A stretch of 64,000 nucleotides of DNA, taken from positions 182,932,754 to 182,996,753 of the forward strand of contig NC_056523.1 of NCBI RefSeq assembly GCF_019175285.1, read 5' to 3'. Below are positions 1 to 10,912 of this stretch, in pieces. The stretch is from Sceloporus undulatus. Lineage: Eukaryota > Chordata > Lepidosauria > Squamata > Phrynosomatidae. The translations under genes were made by a program, and so were the position numbers. Numbering within the stretch: position 1 is the first letter of the stretch; each line of letters opens with the position of its first letter. The notes beneath the pieces were generated by a model. That model did no database searches. It was not told the DNA's origin and was given only the letters and a program-made list of their open reading frames with translations.

Positions 1-800
1 GTTCAGAAACATTATGAATAAATAAATAGATTGTTGACTGATTAGACACTGTACTTGCTCAATCCCACAAGTGTTGAATCTAAGAATCTATTGAGAAATC
101 ACTACTATGTCAGATAGAACATGAGCTCACACACATGCACACAAATCCACTGAGCTATTTGAAATTAGAAGGGTGTTTTTGATATAGCAGGACGTAAGCC
201 TCAGTCAAACTCCCCTGTATCAAATTCACTTGCAAAAATTCAAATTTCTATACTCCTTCATTTGAATTCTCCTAAATTCCTATTTAGGTATCCTACTAGA
301 TTTAAGAAGTGGTGACTGAAGCACATTTTATATGAACCTGGCAATGTAACATTGCACTACCTTGAGTTATAACTTTGTTGAAAGTGAGTTCCTAAAAGTT
401 GACTTTCAAATGTTAATTTTAAAATTCAACTTGAAATGTTAATAGGTGCAACTTGAATTGTGTACAGAAGCTCCCTCATTTCAGGTTTATTTTAGCAAGT
501 CTTAAATGGGGCTGTCCACACCCCCAATATGGCCAAAAGTAAACCCTGCCTGCCATACTATCTTTGCATGTTTTAACACAGGGGAGAGAGGAGGTTTGTG
601 CAGGAGTCTAAAGATTTGTCTATGCTTGTGTTCACCAACCACATGCCCTTCAAACCTGTTGGATTACACTTCTCATCAATCCAGCCATCTTGGCAAATTG
701 GCATGGATGATGGGATTTGTGGTCTAAAACATTTGGATTTGGGAAGGTTGGGAAAGGCATATGGGGTGTGTGGCTGATGTATGGCCCAAATCCCAGTTCT
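1..800. other. AT-rich stretch, nothing recognised
   Basis: No open frame with convincing coding character, no splice-bounded exon and no repeat family I can name. Short overlapping frames at 506-840 run on both strands and look incidental. Confidence 0.4.
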
Positions 801-929
801 GGTATGAACAGACTGGACAATATCTGGCACGTTCAGCACCAGAACTGCGTTACACCTCCCTTAAACCAAACTTTTAAAAGTTGCCTTTCACTCAGATTTT
901 TAAAGTTACCTTTGCCCTGCATTCTGGTG

Positions 930-1135
930 CTGGTGCAGCTGTTTGCAGTGTGTCCTGTTGGTTGCCTGGTGTATCTGCCACTGTCACTAGTCACTCACTA
1001 TGAGGTCAGAATGAGATGACCAGCCGCATGATTAAGGCTGGGTGTTTCATTCTGACCTCAGAGCAAAGCATGTGTGAACAGCCACAACTGTACCAGAGTA
1101 ATTCGGGGGCCAGAATACTTTGGGCTACCCCCATG
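930..1135. repeat. Palindromic fold-back element
   Basis: A 14-base perfect inverted repeat (TGAGGTCAGAATGA at 1001-1014, complement at 1047-1060) sits at the centre of a wider, degraded palindrome. The outer arms share the ATTCTGG motif. The structure fits a small non-autonomous DNA transposon; family unknown and outer ends approximate. Confidence 0.45.
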
Positions 1136-1233
1136 CAGACAAGGCCTAAGGCTGTTCTTAGAATATTTGCAGATATCTTGGCGATAGGACCCAAGTCTAA
1201 ACATGATATTCATTTATGTTTCGTATATACCTT

Positions 1234-1463
1234 TAGAGAGCCAGTGTGGTGTAGTGGTTTGAGCACTGGATTATGACTCTGGAGATTAGGGTTTGATTCC
1301 TCACTTTGCCATGAAAAACACTGGGTGACTTTGGGCAAGTCGCATGCTATTAGCCTCGGGAGAAGACAATGGCAAACCTTCTCTAAACAAATCCTGCCAA
1401 GAAAACCCCATGATAGGCTCGCCATAAGTCAAAAATGACTTGAAAGCACACACCACCATCACC
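1234..1463 (+). mobile_element. Sauria SINE, full length
   Basis: A tRNA-like head (AGAGCCAGTGTGGTGTAGTGG) with a B-box-like GGTTTGATTCC is followed by the body and a tail matching the Bov-B LINE end (ATAAGTCAAAAATGACTTGA). It is flanked by exact 9-bp copies of ATATACCTT at 1225-1233 and 1464-1472. It therefore inserted into the Tigger-like element by target-primed reverse transcription and is younger than its host. Confidence 0.85.
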
Positions 1464-1535
1464 ATATACCTTATACAAATAGCTTCAATGTAATTTTATA
1501 TACAATATTTTAAATTATTTTGTGAATGAAACATA

Positions 1536-2206
1536 GGGGCTTGACACACTGCCCCAAAAGGGCAGGCTGGAGCCATGTGTTTTAGCTCCCAAGGGAGCCC
1601 GCAGCAGCCAAACCGTGCGGCCTCCTCCGCACCAAAACGAACCCGGAAAAAACCAGGTTCCTTTTGAAGTGTGCGGGTGCTGCCATCAGTGCGCCATTAG
1701 CACAATGTGGCACGTCAATGACCCAAGCGTGGCACCTGACATATGGACACAGCACCACACTTGCATCATCATGTTGGCCCCCGTGTGGACAGGAAGCCGC
1801 CATAATGGCGGCATTGTACTGACTAGGGTTTGGGAGTGTGCGGTTGATGCATGCTCCTAAACCCTAGAATCAGCGCTGGCATTCTGCTTCCCACCCATCT
1901 GTCTTGGGCCAAAGTATGTGTCACTGAATAATCCAAAAGCCAAGGTGTCTTTGGCCCGGTACAGACCGCTGGAAATTTGTTCAGTTCAGTTGTTGCAAAC
2001 TGAGGCCAATTTTAGAGCTCAGTGCGGCCCCATCCAGATGGGGGCCTCCATGATGACGTAAGTGTGATGCAGTATCTAAATGTCGCCATGCTGTGTGTGC
2101 ATCATTGCTGCATGCGAGTGCACCATTGGCGCACTCATGGTAGCCTCTGTCAGGAATAAAAACAGATGGCTCCAGCCCGCCCTTTTGGGGCGGTCTGTCT
2201 AACCCC
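1536..2206. mobile_element. CpG-rich MITE, 671 bp, long terminal inverted repeats
   Basis: The left end GGGGCTTGACACACTGCCCC and the inverted right end GGGGTTAGACAGACCGCCCC match well, and similarity continues inward through CAAAAGGGC and CTGGAGCCAT. CpG dinucleotides are unusually frequent. Related copies lie at 60483-60857 and perhaps 7265-7585. The terminal pattern recalls the PIF/Harbinger-type MITE at 35324. No coding capacity is seen. Confidence 0.65.
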
Positions 2207-2299
2207 ATTATTTCAGCCAACCATGTGGACAATTTTGGATTTCTGTGTATTTTGGATTTCAGAATTCCAGATAAGGGAGACTCAACCTGTACAGGGAAC

Positions 2300-3055
2300 T
2301 GAGCTCCGGTTTACAATACAGGCAGCTGTTGCATTGACATACTTGTTCTGCTTTTCTGTGCCCTTAGCCCTGCCCAGTGCTTGGACAGAACACAGAAAAC
2401 AAAACAAAAACACAGTTCCTCACTGCTAGATAGACCACTAGTCTGATAATATATAAGACAGCTTTGATTGTACCTGTTGCTTTCCTGATTCCTCACTCCC
2501 TGTGTCTTGTATATACTGTATCTCCCCTTTCCCTAATCTTTCACCCAAGCCAAAGCAAATGTTCACTTCCCTTGGTCTGATTTTCAACAACAAAGCAGGC
2601 CATTCACTCTTGGAAATATCTTCAGTACTTTTTGCTGCATAGAATTGACACCTCAAAGCTCTTGAAAGCAATTATGTTTTGTTGCAGCTAACATATGAGA
2701 AAACAAAAGCATAACCAAAAAAACCCCACGAACAAATGAAAAACCTGCTATAAAAAGATATGACATATCACAGGGATAGTCCCCCACCTGGCCATGTCAG
2801 TATAATAGCTGAGACTAGGCAGGGTGCAATGTAAAACTTACATCAGATGAGCACTGGGCACAGACGAAACTAAAGCTGATGTGACACTGGCATTTTAAAG
2901 GGCTTTAATCATCACAATGGAATCTGTCCCTGCTTCATAGCATATGTATTAACACAATTCATACATCATTTTATTCCTGCTTTCGATATCATCATATTTC
3001 TGACAGCTAGAAGATACTCCCCTACTTGCCTCCCAAATTGCTCTGAGAGTAGGTT
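2300..3055. other. Unassigned spacer
   Basis: Moderately AT-rich sequence with no supported exon. Short minus-strand frames at 2311-2671 lack splice signals or a recognisable protein. Confidence 0.35.
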
Positions 3056-3061
3056 ACGGGT

Positions 3062-3282
3062 TAATATACACTGCAGAATTAATGCAGTTTGACACTAACT
3101 GTCATTGCTCAATGCTTATGGAATCCCAGGATATGTAGTTCTGTGAGATATTTAGCCTTCTCTGTCAGAGACCTCTGGTCCCACAACAAACTACAAATCC
3201 TAGGATTCCATATGATGGAGCTATGACAGTTAAAAGGGTATCAAACTATATTATTTCTGCAGTGCAGATGCAGCCTAGGTTA
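3062..3282. mobile_element. Palindromic MITE (ACTGCAG family)
   Basis: The arms begin ACACTGCAGAATTAATGCAG and end with the matching complement near CTGCAGTG. Between them lie the family's internal motifs AATCCCAGGATATGTAGTT and CTACAAATCCTAGGATTCC in inverted orientation. At least eight whole or partial relatives occur in this window. Likely a hAT-derived non-autonomous family; class uncertain. Confidence 0.65.
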
Positions 3283-3528
3283 CAATTCCATGACATGCAG
3301 TGGTGACTCTTCTTGCACGGGTAACCTTCCCCTTGGCACTTCCTGCACTATCTGCCTACTATGCCCTTTGCTATCATGTCTCTCTGATGCCTTGTATCTG
3401 CTAGGTACATTTATAACCTGCCTTTCATCCAGTGAGTTCAAGGCTAAGTACTTGAGACTACTTTTCCCAGCTTTATGTTCGCAACAATTCTGTTTGAAAG
3501 GTTCAGTAGACTAATTCAATAAATTGAT

Positions 3529-3550
3529 CTGTCTGTCTGTCTGTCTGTCT
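3529..3550. repeat. (TCTG)n microsatellite
   Basis: About five and a half tandem tetranucleotide units. Confidence 0.9.
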
Positions 3551-3784
3551 TATGCAACACAACAATCACGGGAGAAGGTAGGCCAAGCTAAAAGAATAAG
3601 TTTGGCCCAAAGGCAACCAATAGATTTCATGGTTCTGTGAAGAATAGAAACCAGATTCCCAAATCTAACATTCTAATTATTACGCCACAGTATTTCCCTT
3701 TGACATGATTGGGGAAATTCCTTATCAGTCTCATGTTAATCTCTTGGTTCCTACTCTATGTGTTGTTTTGTAAAGGTAGTTTGG

Positions 3785-3818
3785 TTCCTTCCTTCCTTCC
3801 TTCCTTCCTTCCTTCCCC
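3785..3818. repeat. (TTCC)n microsatellite
   Basis: About eight tandem units, one strand purine-only. Confidence 0.9.
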
Positions 3819-4443
3819 CTTTTAAAGGAGCAACTCGGAACTAAGTAACTGCATTTTTGTAATTACAGTTATAGTACAATACAAGCTGCACTCTGCCAAA
3901 TAAAGCAACACCTGAGCAGATCAAAGACAGAGTGTATTTCCCCATGTTGCTAGACTAGGAATCTTGATCTTAATGCAACAGAGCTTTCCTTGTGTTCTTA
4001 ACACCTATCTGTATCCCTGTGCCCTAGAATCACAATAAAATTGTCCACAAACAGGCCTATTCCCCCACATATTAGAATGACCCTGCTAAAAAATGTGTAA
4101 AAGTTTAGCATGCACCCTATGGCAACAATGGTCCTTCAGATTGTTATACTACTATGCCCACAATGTCTTACCTTTGTCCATCCCATCGAAGGGCCAAAAG
4201 ATTTCTTGACCCCATGCTATACAGCCATCATGTGGAAGAATTTGGAAATCTGTTTGCATACAGCAACATCTGTTTCATGGTACTGAGCCATTCATATGAT
4301 GTAGTCCCACAATGGAGGGTTTGGTGTATGCTACCTCATAAGTGACTCTCTCCCCCTAAAAAGCTAACGTCGACTTTAGCATTTTTATATAGTGCTGTCA
4401 GAATATACAAAGCAGTTGATATACATTTTAAAGTATCTATTGC

Positions 4444-4708
4444 CACACCCTATAACATTTTGCAGATGAAAACACATGTGGCCTAAGCAACATTAGGAAG
4501 TGGTCAAGATGGCAAAAGCTATTAAGGAGGAAGGACACACAAACTAAGGGAGGCTGCAGTTGTTTGCTTTTGTCTGAACCTCCTGGGAACAGCAAGATTC
4601 TGCCCTCCCATCTCCTCCCTGCTGAGCTAAGTAAATGCAAACTCCTTTGGCACTTTGAACTCAGTTTGCAACAACTGAAGTTAAGCTGAGGACAAAGGGG
4701 GAAAGTGC
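4444..4708 (+). mobile_element. CATACCCTCC-family MITE, partial
   Basis: Shares with the fuller copies at 14012 and 31768 the ordered motifs GTGGCCTAAGCAACATTAG, AAGATGGCAAAAGCTATTA, the AAGATTCTGCCC block and GAACTCAGTTTGCAACAA. The right end is replaced by another element near 4710. Confidence 0.55.
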
Positions 4709-4709
4709 G

Positions 4710-5060
4710 GGGTTGGAGTCACTCAGTGCGGTCACTCATGGGAGTTTATCAAAAGGGAGTAATTTCTCTTAAAATCGAATGAAAAGAAAGTGGGGCCAGA
4801 ATGCATTCAGTTAAAGTCGCTAGTTTAGTGCAATTACATGAATGCGCATTGCATTTGAACTGGCTCCCCATTGCCCAAAAATAGCATGCCATTGCCTGAA
4901 TTTGCGTGTGGCAGTCTATCACTCAATAACGTGAAACCACATGATTGCGTTCAGACTAACTTCTCATTGCCCGAATTTGTGTGTAGTGGGTTATCACACA
5001 ATAACGTGAAACCCCATGATTGCATTCAGATTGCCATCGGATTATACTTCCAGTTCCCCT
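4710..5060. mobile_element. Non-autonomous element related to 40390-40800
   Basis: Contains two imperfect internal repeats of about 75 bp built on CATTGCCCGAATTTG, AATAACGTGAAACC and CATGATTGC. The same blocks occur in the opposite orientation at 40500-40700. Class unknown; a short open frame here is a by-product of the repeats. Confidence 0.5.
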
Positions 5061-5559
5061 TGTCTGATAAACCCCATGATGTTACCCCTCTAACACACAC
5101 TGACCCCCCTCCCATACCACCACCATACACAATGCTTAGTAATGTGTTTTGTTTTGTTTTTGTACTAATGTTACTCATAAATCATAATTCCTGTATATCA
5201 CTGAAGGTAATGGTAATAGTTGTGACATAAACAACTAACAAAATTAAAATTATACCTTCATATTATAATATTATATGCACAGCGTCGGAGTATTTACATG
5301 TACATAGTTTCATGTGGTTAAAGTGAAAATTAGTAAGCTGTCATGTTTTCAAATAAAATGTTTGAAAAAATAAAAAATATTGTAAAAATATTTTAAAATT
5401 AAAATTTTAAATTAATTTTGTTAAAAAAGAAAAAAACCTGGGGCCTCCTTTCTCCTCCTACTGAGACTTGCCCTATTCACACCTTGTCTTTGGCATTTTA
5501 AAGGGTTCCAGTTTTATGCCACAGCCTGTTTTTGCACAAAGGCAGATGTTTGGGGATGT

Positions 5560-5705
5560 TTTAATTGGACTTAGTGTTTAATTTTTAAAAAGTAACTATT
5601 GTGTCACATACTGATGTAGACATTTTGTTTTAAATTACACTGTAAGCCACTTTGGGTCCCAGGTTGGGAGAAAAGCAGTATATAAATAGAGTAAATAAAT
5701 AAATA
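5560..5705 (+). mobile_element. LINE 3' end (L2-like)
   Basis: Ends with TAAGCCACTTTGGGTCCC, a GGGAGAAAAGCAGTATATAA block and short AAATA repeats, the usual shape of an L2/CR1-group 3' terminus. No coding part is present. Confidence 0.5.
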
Positions 5706-5849
5706 TTTTTTCAAGACAGTCCTAGGGGGAAAGAAAAATAGAAATGGAGACCTTAAACTTCAGCATGTTACACATTCACACATGCTGTAACCACTCTAGC
5801 TCCTCATGTCTTTGGTTCCTCAATATTTGCAAACAAATTAAATAGCTTC

Positions 5850-5985
5850 TGTTCAGTCGTAGTGGTTTGAATGTTGGACTACAAATCTGGAGACCAAAGT
5901 TTGATTTCCAGCTTAGCCATGAAACCCATTGGGTCACCTTGGGTAAGTCACACTCTCTCAGCCTCAGAGGAAGGATTTCCTGTTT
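5850..5985 (+). mobile_element. Sauria SINE, 3'-truncated
   Basis: Has the tRNA-like head (GTAGTGGTTTGAATGTTGGA) and the central CTCTCTCAGCCTCAGAGGA block but lacks the Bov-B tail. Confidence 0.7.
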
Positions 5986-6065
5986 CTTCTAAGCTTAGCT
6001 GCAGTCTACAGGATGATAGTGTTAGAAAATGTCAATCCTTTCAAATCCAAAAGTCTGGGTACTTC

Positions 6066-6386
6066 CATACCCTCCAACTGTCCCTATCTGACTGGGATAG
6101 TCCTGGTTAATCCTCTGTTGTGTCACTTTTTCAGTTAATTTAATAATAATAGTAATAATAATAATATGATTTATTTATAGCTCGCCTTTTCACGGGGAAT
6201 CAAGGCTGGTTACAAAATATAAAAACAATTTGTCCTGATTTCAGCTGAAATGTCCTGATTTCACTCTCTTCCTCCCTTTCTCCAAAACTGTCTTCAGTTG
6301 CTGCAAAATGAGTTAAAAGTGCAAAAGTAGCTTTCACTTATTTAACTCAGGAGGTGGGTGGGAGGAGAGGAGAGGGTAAGTAAAGA
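6066..6386 (-). mobile_element. CATACCCTCC-family MITE, antisense partial
   Basis: Starts at the terminal CATACCCTCCAACTGTCCC and runs through GGTTAATCCTCTG and GTGCAAAAGTAG motifs. It is interrupted near 6140-6230 by an antisense LINE tail, and its inner side is cut by the MITE at 6387. Confidence 0.55.
6140..6230 (-). mobile_element. LINE 3' tail, antisense
   Basis: An (AAT)n run followed by ATGATTTATTTATAGCTCGCC is the reverse complement of an L2-like 3' terminus, inserted within a MITE. Confidence 0.45.
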
Positions 6387-6625
6387 TTATTGCACATGTT
6401 TTTCTCCCAAGCTGGGCACGAGCATAAACTGCTTAAAACAGATGTTTTTGCATGTCTCTGTACCCAGCTTTGAGGCATCGTGTACCCGATCCAGACTTCT
6501 CCTAGACTCCAAGAGACGGGGAAACAAGGTAAGAACTGGGCACATAGGCATGCAGAAATCATTTTTAAGTGATTTACACCTGTGCCCAGCCCGTGCCCAG
6601 CTCAGGAGAAAAACATGTGCAATAA
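6387..6625. mobile_element. 239-bp MITE with perfect 21-bp terminal inverted repeats
   Basis: The outer 21 bases at 6387-6407 (beginning TTATTGCACATG) are exactly complementary to 6605-6625. Similarity of the arms continues inward through AGCTGGGCACG and CTTAAAA. Uneroded termini suggest a recent insertion. Frames through it are not coding. Confidence 0.75.
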
Positions 6626-7264
6626 CCTTAAAATTATTTTTGACACAGTGCCTCCTCCTTGAAAAGGGTCAAGAGAGGGAAGTGTCCTGGACAGCCTTGG
6701 ATGATGCATTGTCATTTAACCTCTCCTCCCTTCTAACATTGTCTGGAGGCTCAAACTGGCCCTTAGAGCAACTTGGAGGAAGGGCAGAACACCAGTGTAA
6801 CAAGTGGAAAAATAAACACACAGCCAGTAGTTTTTGTCTGTGTAGAGTGTGTGATCAGCCCACCACAAGTTTGCAGCAAACCCATGATTTCTCAAAGTCA
6901 AAGCTCTCCTTCAATAATCCCAAGGGGGGGGGGGGGGGACAAGGTAATGGTGAAAAAGAAACACTCTCACAAAGTTCAGAGAGGCACACGGTTTTTTATT
7001 ACTATTTCCAAGGCAGTTAACTTCCCCAAAGTCTTGAGTGTTGGGGAAATTGTAAGAATAAAATCTATGGGCATGACACATGGCTGAAATGAAGGACTCC
7101 ACATATGCAAACCTTGAAGAAATCCTATCCTCTCCAACATTTCACAGAAAAAAATGGGATATGTGTTGCTAAGTAACATGAGAGTGTAGTCATGATGGGA
7201 GAAGTTATTAATGAAGAAAAACACACAAGCTAGGGGAGGACGTCCCAGTTTGAAAAAGGGGCGT

Positions 7265-7585
7265 CTCTTCTAGATGCCCCTTACCCTATCACAGACTCAG
7301 TCCGTACAAAATGGTGGTGCCCTGTTCATACGGGCACCGCCATTTTGACATAGTGGACACTCTGTGTCCACACGTGGCGCACCGGAAGTGACGCCACGAG
7401 TGCGCCCTTTGGCACTCACGGTGCCTCTTCCGGGGCCTGAGAAGGAGCGTGATTTCCTCGCTCCTTCTCTGCAGCGTCTGGGAGCCGCGCCGTTTAAAGG
7501 CTGCGGTTCCCGGATGCTGCAAGCGGAGGCAGAGCCAGACCGCTGCTTCTCAGCGTTCTGTAACGTGCCCCCGTTCCTTTTACAA
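7265..7585. mobile_element. CpG-rich insert, likely MITE
   Basis: Markedly GC- and CpG-rich compared with its flanks (GGCGCACCGGAAGTGACG region) and sharing GGCACTCACGGTGCC-like composition with 1536-2206. It might be taken for a CpG-island promoter, but it sits inside a MITE and no exon follows. Confidence 0.4.
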
Positions 7586-7669
7586 AAATAGTTTTCACTT
7601 GTTTAACAGTGTGGGGGGAACAAAGGAGGGGGCAAAATCTTGCCCTTCTGGAGGGCCATCCAAAATACT

Positions 7670-8030
7670 TGTCTGTACGACTTGTCTATACAATTAAAAT
7701 ATTCCTCATTCTAGTCAAATAGAATGCAATCCCACCAAATGCAATTTGGAAGAGTTCAGGCTTTTTGTGGGGGGAGGGTTAAAAACTCCATAAACTCAGC
7801 AGAAAAAGGTTTCCTGGACTATCCGTGAGTATCCATGCACAAGGATTTGTATTATCAAACAAGTGGCCATCCACCTGATTCCTGTGGATTCGGATTGCTG
7901 TAATTTTTGGCCAAGATGAATAGATGTGAATTTGCACAGGAAAGTGAAGACAACTAAATGCCACTGTGGATGTGCAAAAATCTGCAGCAATTCACATAAT
8001 ACAATTACTGTACATGTAGACTAGCCCTAA
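7670..8030. mobile_element. Non-autonomous DNA transposon (TAGTCTACATG family)
   Basis: The inverted right end AGGGCTAGTCTACATG and the block CTCATTCTAGTCAAATAGAATG recur at 62215-62398. Left end approximate; no coding capacity. Confidence 0.45.
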
Positions 8031-8159
8031 ATCACAGATAAAGGGGGAAACTGGGAGAAGGGGAGAGAAGCTAGAACATTTTAAAAGTTGAAAAAGTGTG
8101 ACAACAGAGAATGAAGCCAGACTGTCCCTGTCAAGTCAGGACAGTTGGATGGTATGAGA

Positions 8160-8740
8160 GGTTGCTTTGGGGACTGCAAGTACCAGAATGCTCAATGGAC
8201 ATCCTGACTGGGCAGAGGTCTGAGAGCTTTAGTCCAAAAAGGTACATTTTACAAGCTTTGACAAGGCAGAAAGGTCACATATCCACTAAGCTGGAAGAAT
8301 TTGTTCCACACCCAAGTGAACAGGTATTTTCTCCTGCCTGCAGGTCTGCCTGATCATCATCACCAGCTGAATCCTCTCATAGAAGAAATTGCAGAGGAAG
8401 AGGGCTCCCCAGGGGAAGCCTAGGCTGTTCACTTTAGTCTACGGAAGGGCGATGGCCCCCTGGGAACTGGAGCAGCCAAACATTGCCAGGAAGAAAAAAC
8501 CAGTCGGCTCTAGCTTTGGCTGGCTGCCCACTTTGGCCGGATTTCTGGCGACAAGCAGGCTCTCTGGTCCCTACAGGCAGAGGCAGGAAAATGGGGGAAA
8601 GTATGAACAACCCTTTTAGGAAGTTGCCCTGAAGGGCAGGACTGGAATAGCAGCTGTCCAGAAAGCAAGATAAGGGTGAGTTGAGGAGGATGAGGAGAAT
8701 TGTGGTTGCTTGGTCAATAAATGAACTTTGCAGGAGGGGT
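8160..8740. other. Unclassified moderately GC-rich segment
   Basis: About 580 bp unlike the flanking families. It holds two adjacent plus-strand frames (8111-8353 and 8389-8619) of 80 and 76 codons that resemble no protein I know, and an AATAAA at about 8718. It may be an unrecognised repeat; no splice-bounded exon was found. Confidence 0.25.
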
Positions 8741-8760
8741 GAACCCCTGTATCCCAGGTT

Positions 8761-8932
8761 TGTTGTTCTTGTATGCCTTCAAGTTGTTTCCAACTTATGG
8801 CGACCCTAAATCTAACCTATCATGGGGTTTTCTTGGCTAGGTTTGTTCAGAGGAGGTTTTCCACTGCATTCCCCTGAGGCTGAGAGCAGGTGACTTGCCC
8901 AAGGTCTCCCAGTGCCTTTCATGCTTGAGTTG
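8761..8932 (-). mobile_element. Sauria SINE, antisense, head-truncated
   Basis: Reads from the tail (TGCCTTCAAGTTGTTTCC, ACTTATGGCGACCC) through GAGGCTGAGAGCAGGTGACT, then loses the tRNA-like head. Confidence 0.75.
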
Positions 8933-9194
8933 AGCAGCAGTAAATAAAGGGGGAAACAGTGGTGTCACTAGGGTTGGTGTTGCCCCAGTACAGAAAGACA
9001 TCTTTCAATTTCTGCCTGCTCTGCCAGACACAAATTATTTGCATTTTTCAAGATGGAAAGCCATTACTGCAAAGGGATAGGTGATGAAAACACAGTTGTG
9101 GTAGTAAGGCAAATTGTAGACCGCGGAGTTAGCGGTGGTATGAGAGAGGGGAGGTTTAGATAGCAAATCAGCCCTGGTACATTTGTAAAACCTC

Positions 9195-9610
9195 CTGTTC
9201 ATTCTGCTGACTGGGGCCTTGGGAAACTTCTTCCAAAGTCCTGCTCTGATGGTTCTGAGGAAATGAGGAATATTCCATATTGAGGAATAAATGAGGATCC
9301 CATGCATCCCATACTGAGAAGGTGCAAGAAAGACTTGATGAGCAATGAGTGGGATGTTCAAATGCAAGGCATTGCAAAATATGAATGCCCTACCAAGCAC
9401 AGGGGTGAACAACCCCGGCCCTCCAGATGTTCTTAGGATTGAATTCACCATAATCCCTCACCACTGACTATGCTGGGAGATGTAGGCCAAAATCACATCT
9501 GGAGGGCCAATATTGCTCACTCTTGTTCATTCTGCTGAGTGGGGCCTTGGGAATCTACCCCCAAAATGGTGATGTTGTGAAACTGAGGAATATTCCACAT
9601 TGAGGAAGGC
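9195..9610. repeat. Duplicated ~90-bp segment flanking a palindromic element
   Basis: The motifs TTCATTCTGCTGA, TGGGGCCTTGGGAA and GAGGAATATTCCA occur in the same order at 9197-9285 and 9528-9605. A palindromic CCAGATG-type repeat (about 9404-9520) lies between them. Confidence 0.6.
9404..9520. mobile_element. Small palindromic MITE (CCTCCAGATG type)
   Basis: Arms GGCCCTCCAGATG and CATCTGGAGGGCC are inverted around a CACCATAATCCCTCACC core. Further copies lie at 29415-29550, 48130-48262, 61350-61475 and 62036-62172. Confidence 0.55.
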
Positions 9611-10209
9611 AATTCAAAGTTGCCCAACCCTGTTCTACAAGAACTTACAGATTTGTCATAAGATAGCTGAGAAGCCCACCTTGCATTTACAGTGAGGCGC
9701 ACACTCCAAACTGTGTTATACACATATTCGTGTTACACTAGGCCCTTGGCCCTTAGAAGGACATGGTTTACTATCTAACACATGCACATATACACCAATC
9801 TGTCCATTTACTGACTGGCCTCAGTCAACAGACCTCTGCACACATTGACATGCTAATGCCTACACTGGTTCAAGATGCAAACACGTTCAACTGGCATGCA
9901 TACATGATAGTTGCGAGGAGTACCAGGCCCCAGGGATTTGTAACACTACAAGGGCTTGATATTGAAGCTAAGTAATGAAAAGTCCTCTTAGAATTTTGTA
10001 ATTCAAAACCCAATGTGAATTACCATATAGAGCAGCTATCCCCTGGTAGGTATTCATCAAATGTGTGAGAGTATAACTCCCATCTGCCCAACTAATATCC
10101 ATGCCCAACAGGTTTAAAAAAAAGACACCACTCACAGCCTGGAAGACAAGCAGGGGACTATTGGTATAGACTTAAGACTGAGAAGTCCTGGGTTCAACTC
10201 TCTGCTCAA

Positions 10210-10560
10210 CATGACTCATTGAGTGGACCAGTCACAGGCAACATTCTCACTCCCCCCATCCCCCTTTTTTCTCTTTCACGCACGCAGGCATGCACACACT
10301 TTCCAGATGTACAAAGGATAAACTGGGATAACCCTGAGCTCTGTTGGGGAAGGCAAAACACCAGCTTCATAAACAAACAAAAAGCATATGTGCAGCGGTC
10401 TTAACCATTTCTGTGATACCAGAAACAGGCAGGAAAACAAACAAACAGAAAGCAGAACTAGCGGGAATGCAACTCTGACATAGAACAGCAAGGAAAGGAA
10501 GCTCAACTATAATTCAAAGGGACAGGAGACAATGATGGAAGCTGTCCCAGAACATGCTTA
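10210..10560. other. Unassigned spacer downstream of minus-strand exons
   Basis: On the minus strand there is a fair acceptor (TTTGCCTTCCCCAACAG, ending near 10345), but I cannot define a matching exon. Remnants of a tRNA-like SINE head lie just before it (10150-10250). Confidence 0.3.
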
Positions 10561-10912
10561 AGTGGGGCATGTTTTGCCTTGTCTACACTCAACAAGATAT
10601 GTATGTGTACAACTCCTGTTTTCGGAAAACGGCTCCATGTCCTTTCCAGAGCCAAGAACGTACTGATCCTTGGCCCTGTTTGTGTCAGTAGTGAGCTTTA
10701 CCAGGCTGACTCCCAGTGGCCTGTAAAACCAGCTCCAGGCGTGATAAGGAACTTGCGGTTTGTCCCGGCTGAGTGAACCACCATTCCTATCTGTGTGCCC
10801 TGTTGTTTTAATCAACCTACCTAGCCAGCAAAACCACCTCTCTAAAAAACAAAACATCCACCCACATGCATCACCTGTGGGTCCACTAAAACCACAGAGC
10901 ATCCTTACTCAC

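Larger units (their letters stand above)
1154..2289 (+). mobile_element. Tigger-like (MER8-like) DNA transposon, interrupted twice
   Basis: The right terminus ends in GAGACTCAACCTG followed by TA, the dinucleotide target of Tc1/mariner elements. The body resembles the non-autonomous Tigger family I know as MER8. It is broken by a Sauria SINE (1234-1463) and a CpG-rich MITE (1536-2206). The left terminus is missing, and no transposase frame is present. Confidence 0.65.
7118..8156 (+). mobile_element. CATACCCTCC-family MITE remains, interrupted
   Basis: Family blocks at 7118-7260 (sense), 7590-7650 (reversed) and 8044-8156 (sense, ending GGACAGTTGGATGGTATG) enclose a CpG-rich insert and a second element. 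The reversed block implies rearrangement or two copies. Confidence 0.45.

Noticed and set aside
1234-1320. tRNA gene
   Set aside because: The tRNA-like head belongs to a Sauria SINE with tail and target duplications; the same holds for the heads at 39714 and 47907.
4154-4345. Minus-strand exon ending at a GTAAGA donor near 4170
   Set aside because: The donor is good but the upstream acceptor lacks a pyrimidine tract and the frame matches nothing known.
6358-7020. 220-codon plus-strand frame
   Set aside because: It runs through two unrelated MITE segments including the 6387-6625 palindrome.
7265-7585. CpG-island promoter
   Set aside because: It sits inside a MITE, shares composition with other CpG-rich MITEs, and no exon follows.
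10558-10902. 114-codon minus-strand frame as the next exon
   Set aside because: Several candidate acceptors but no convincing donor or consistent phase; no recognisable protein.
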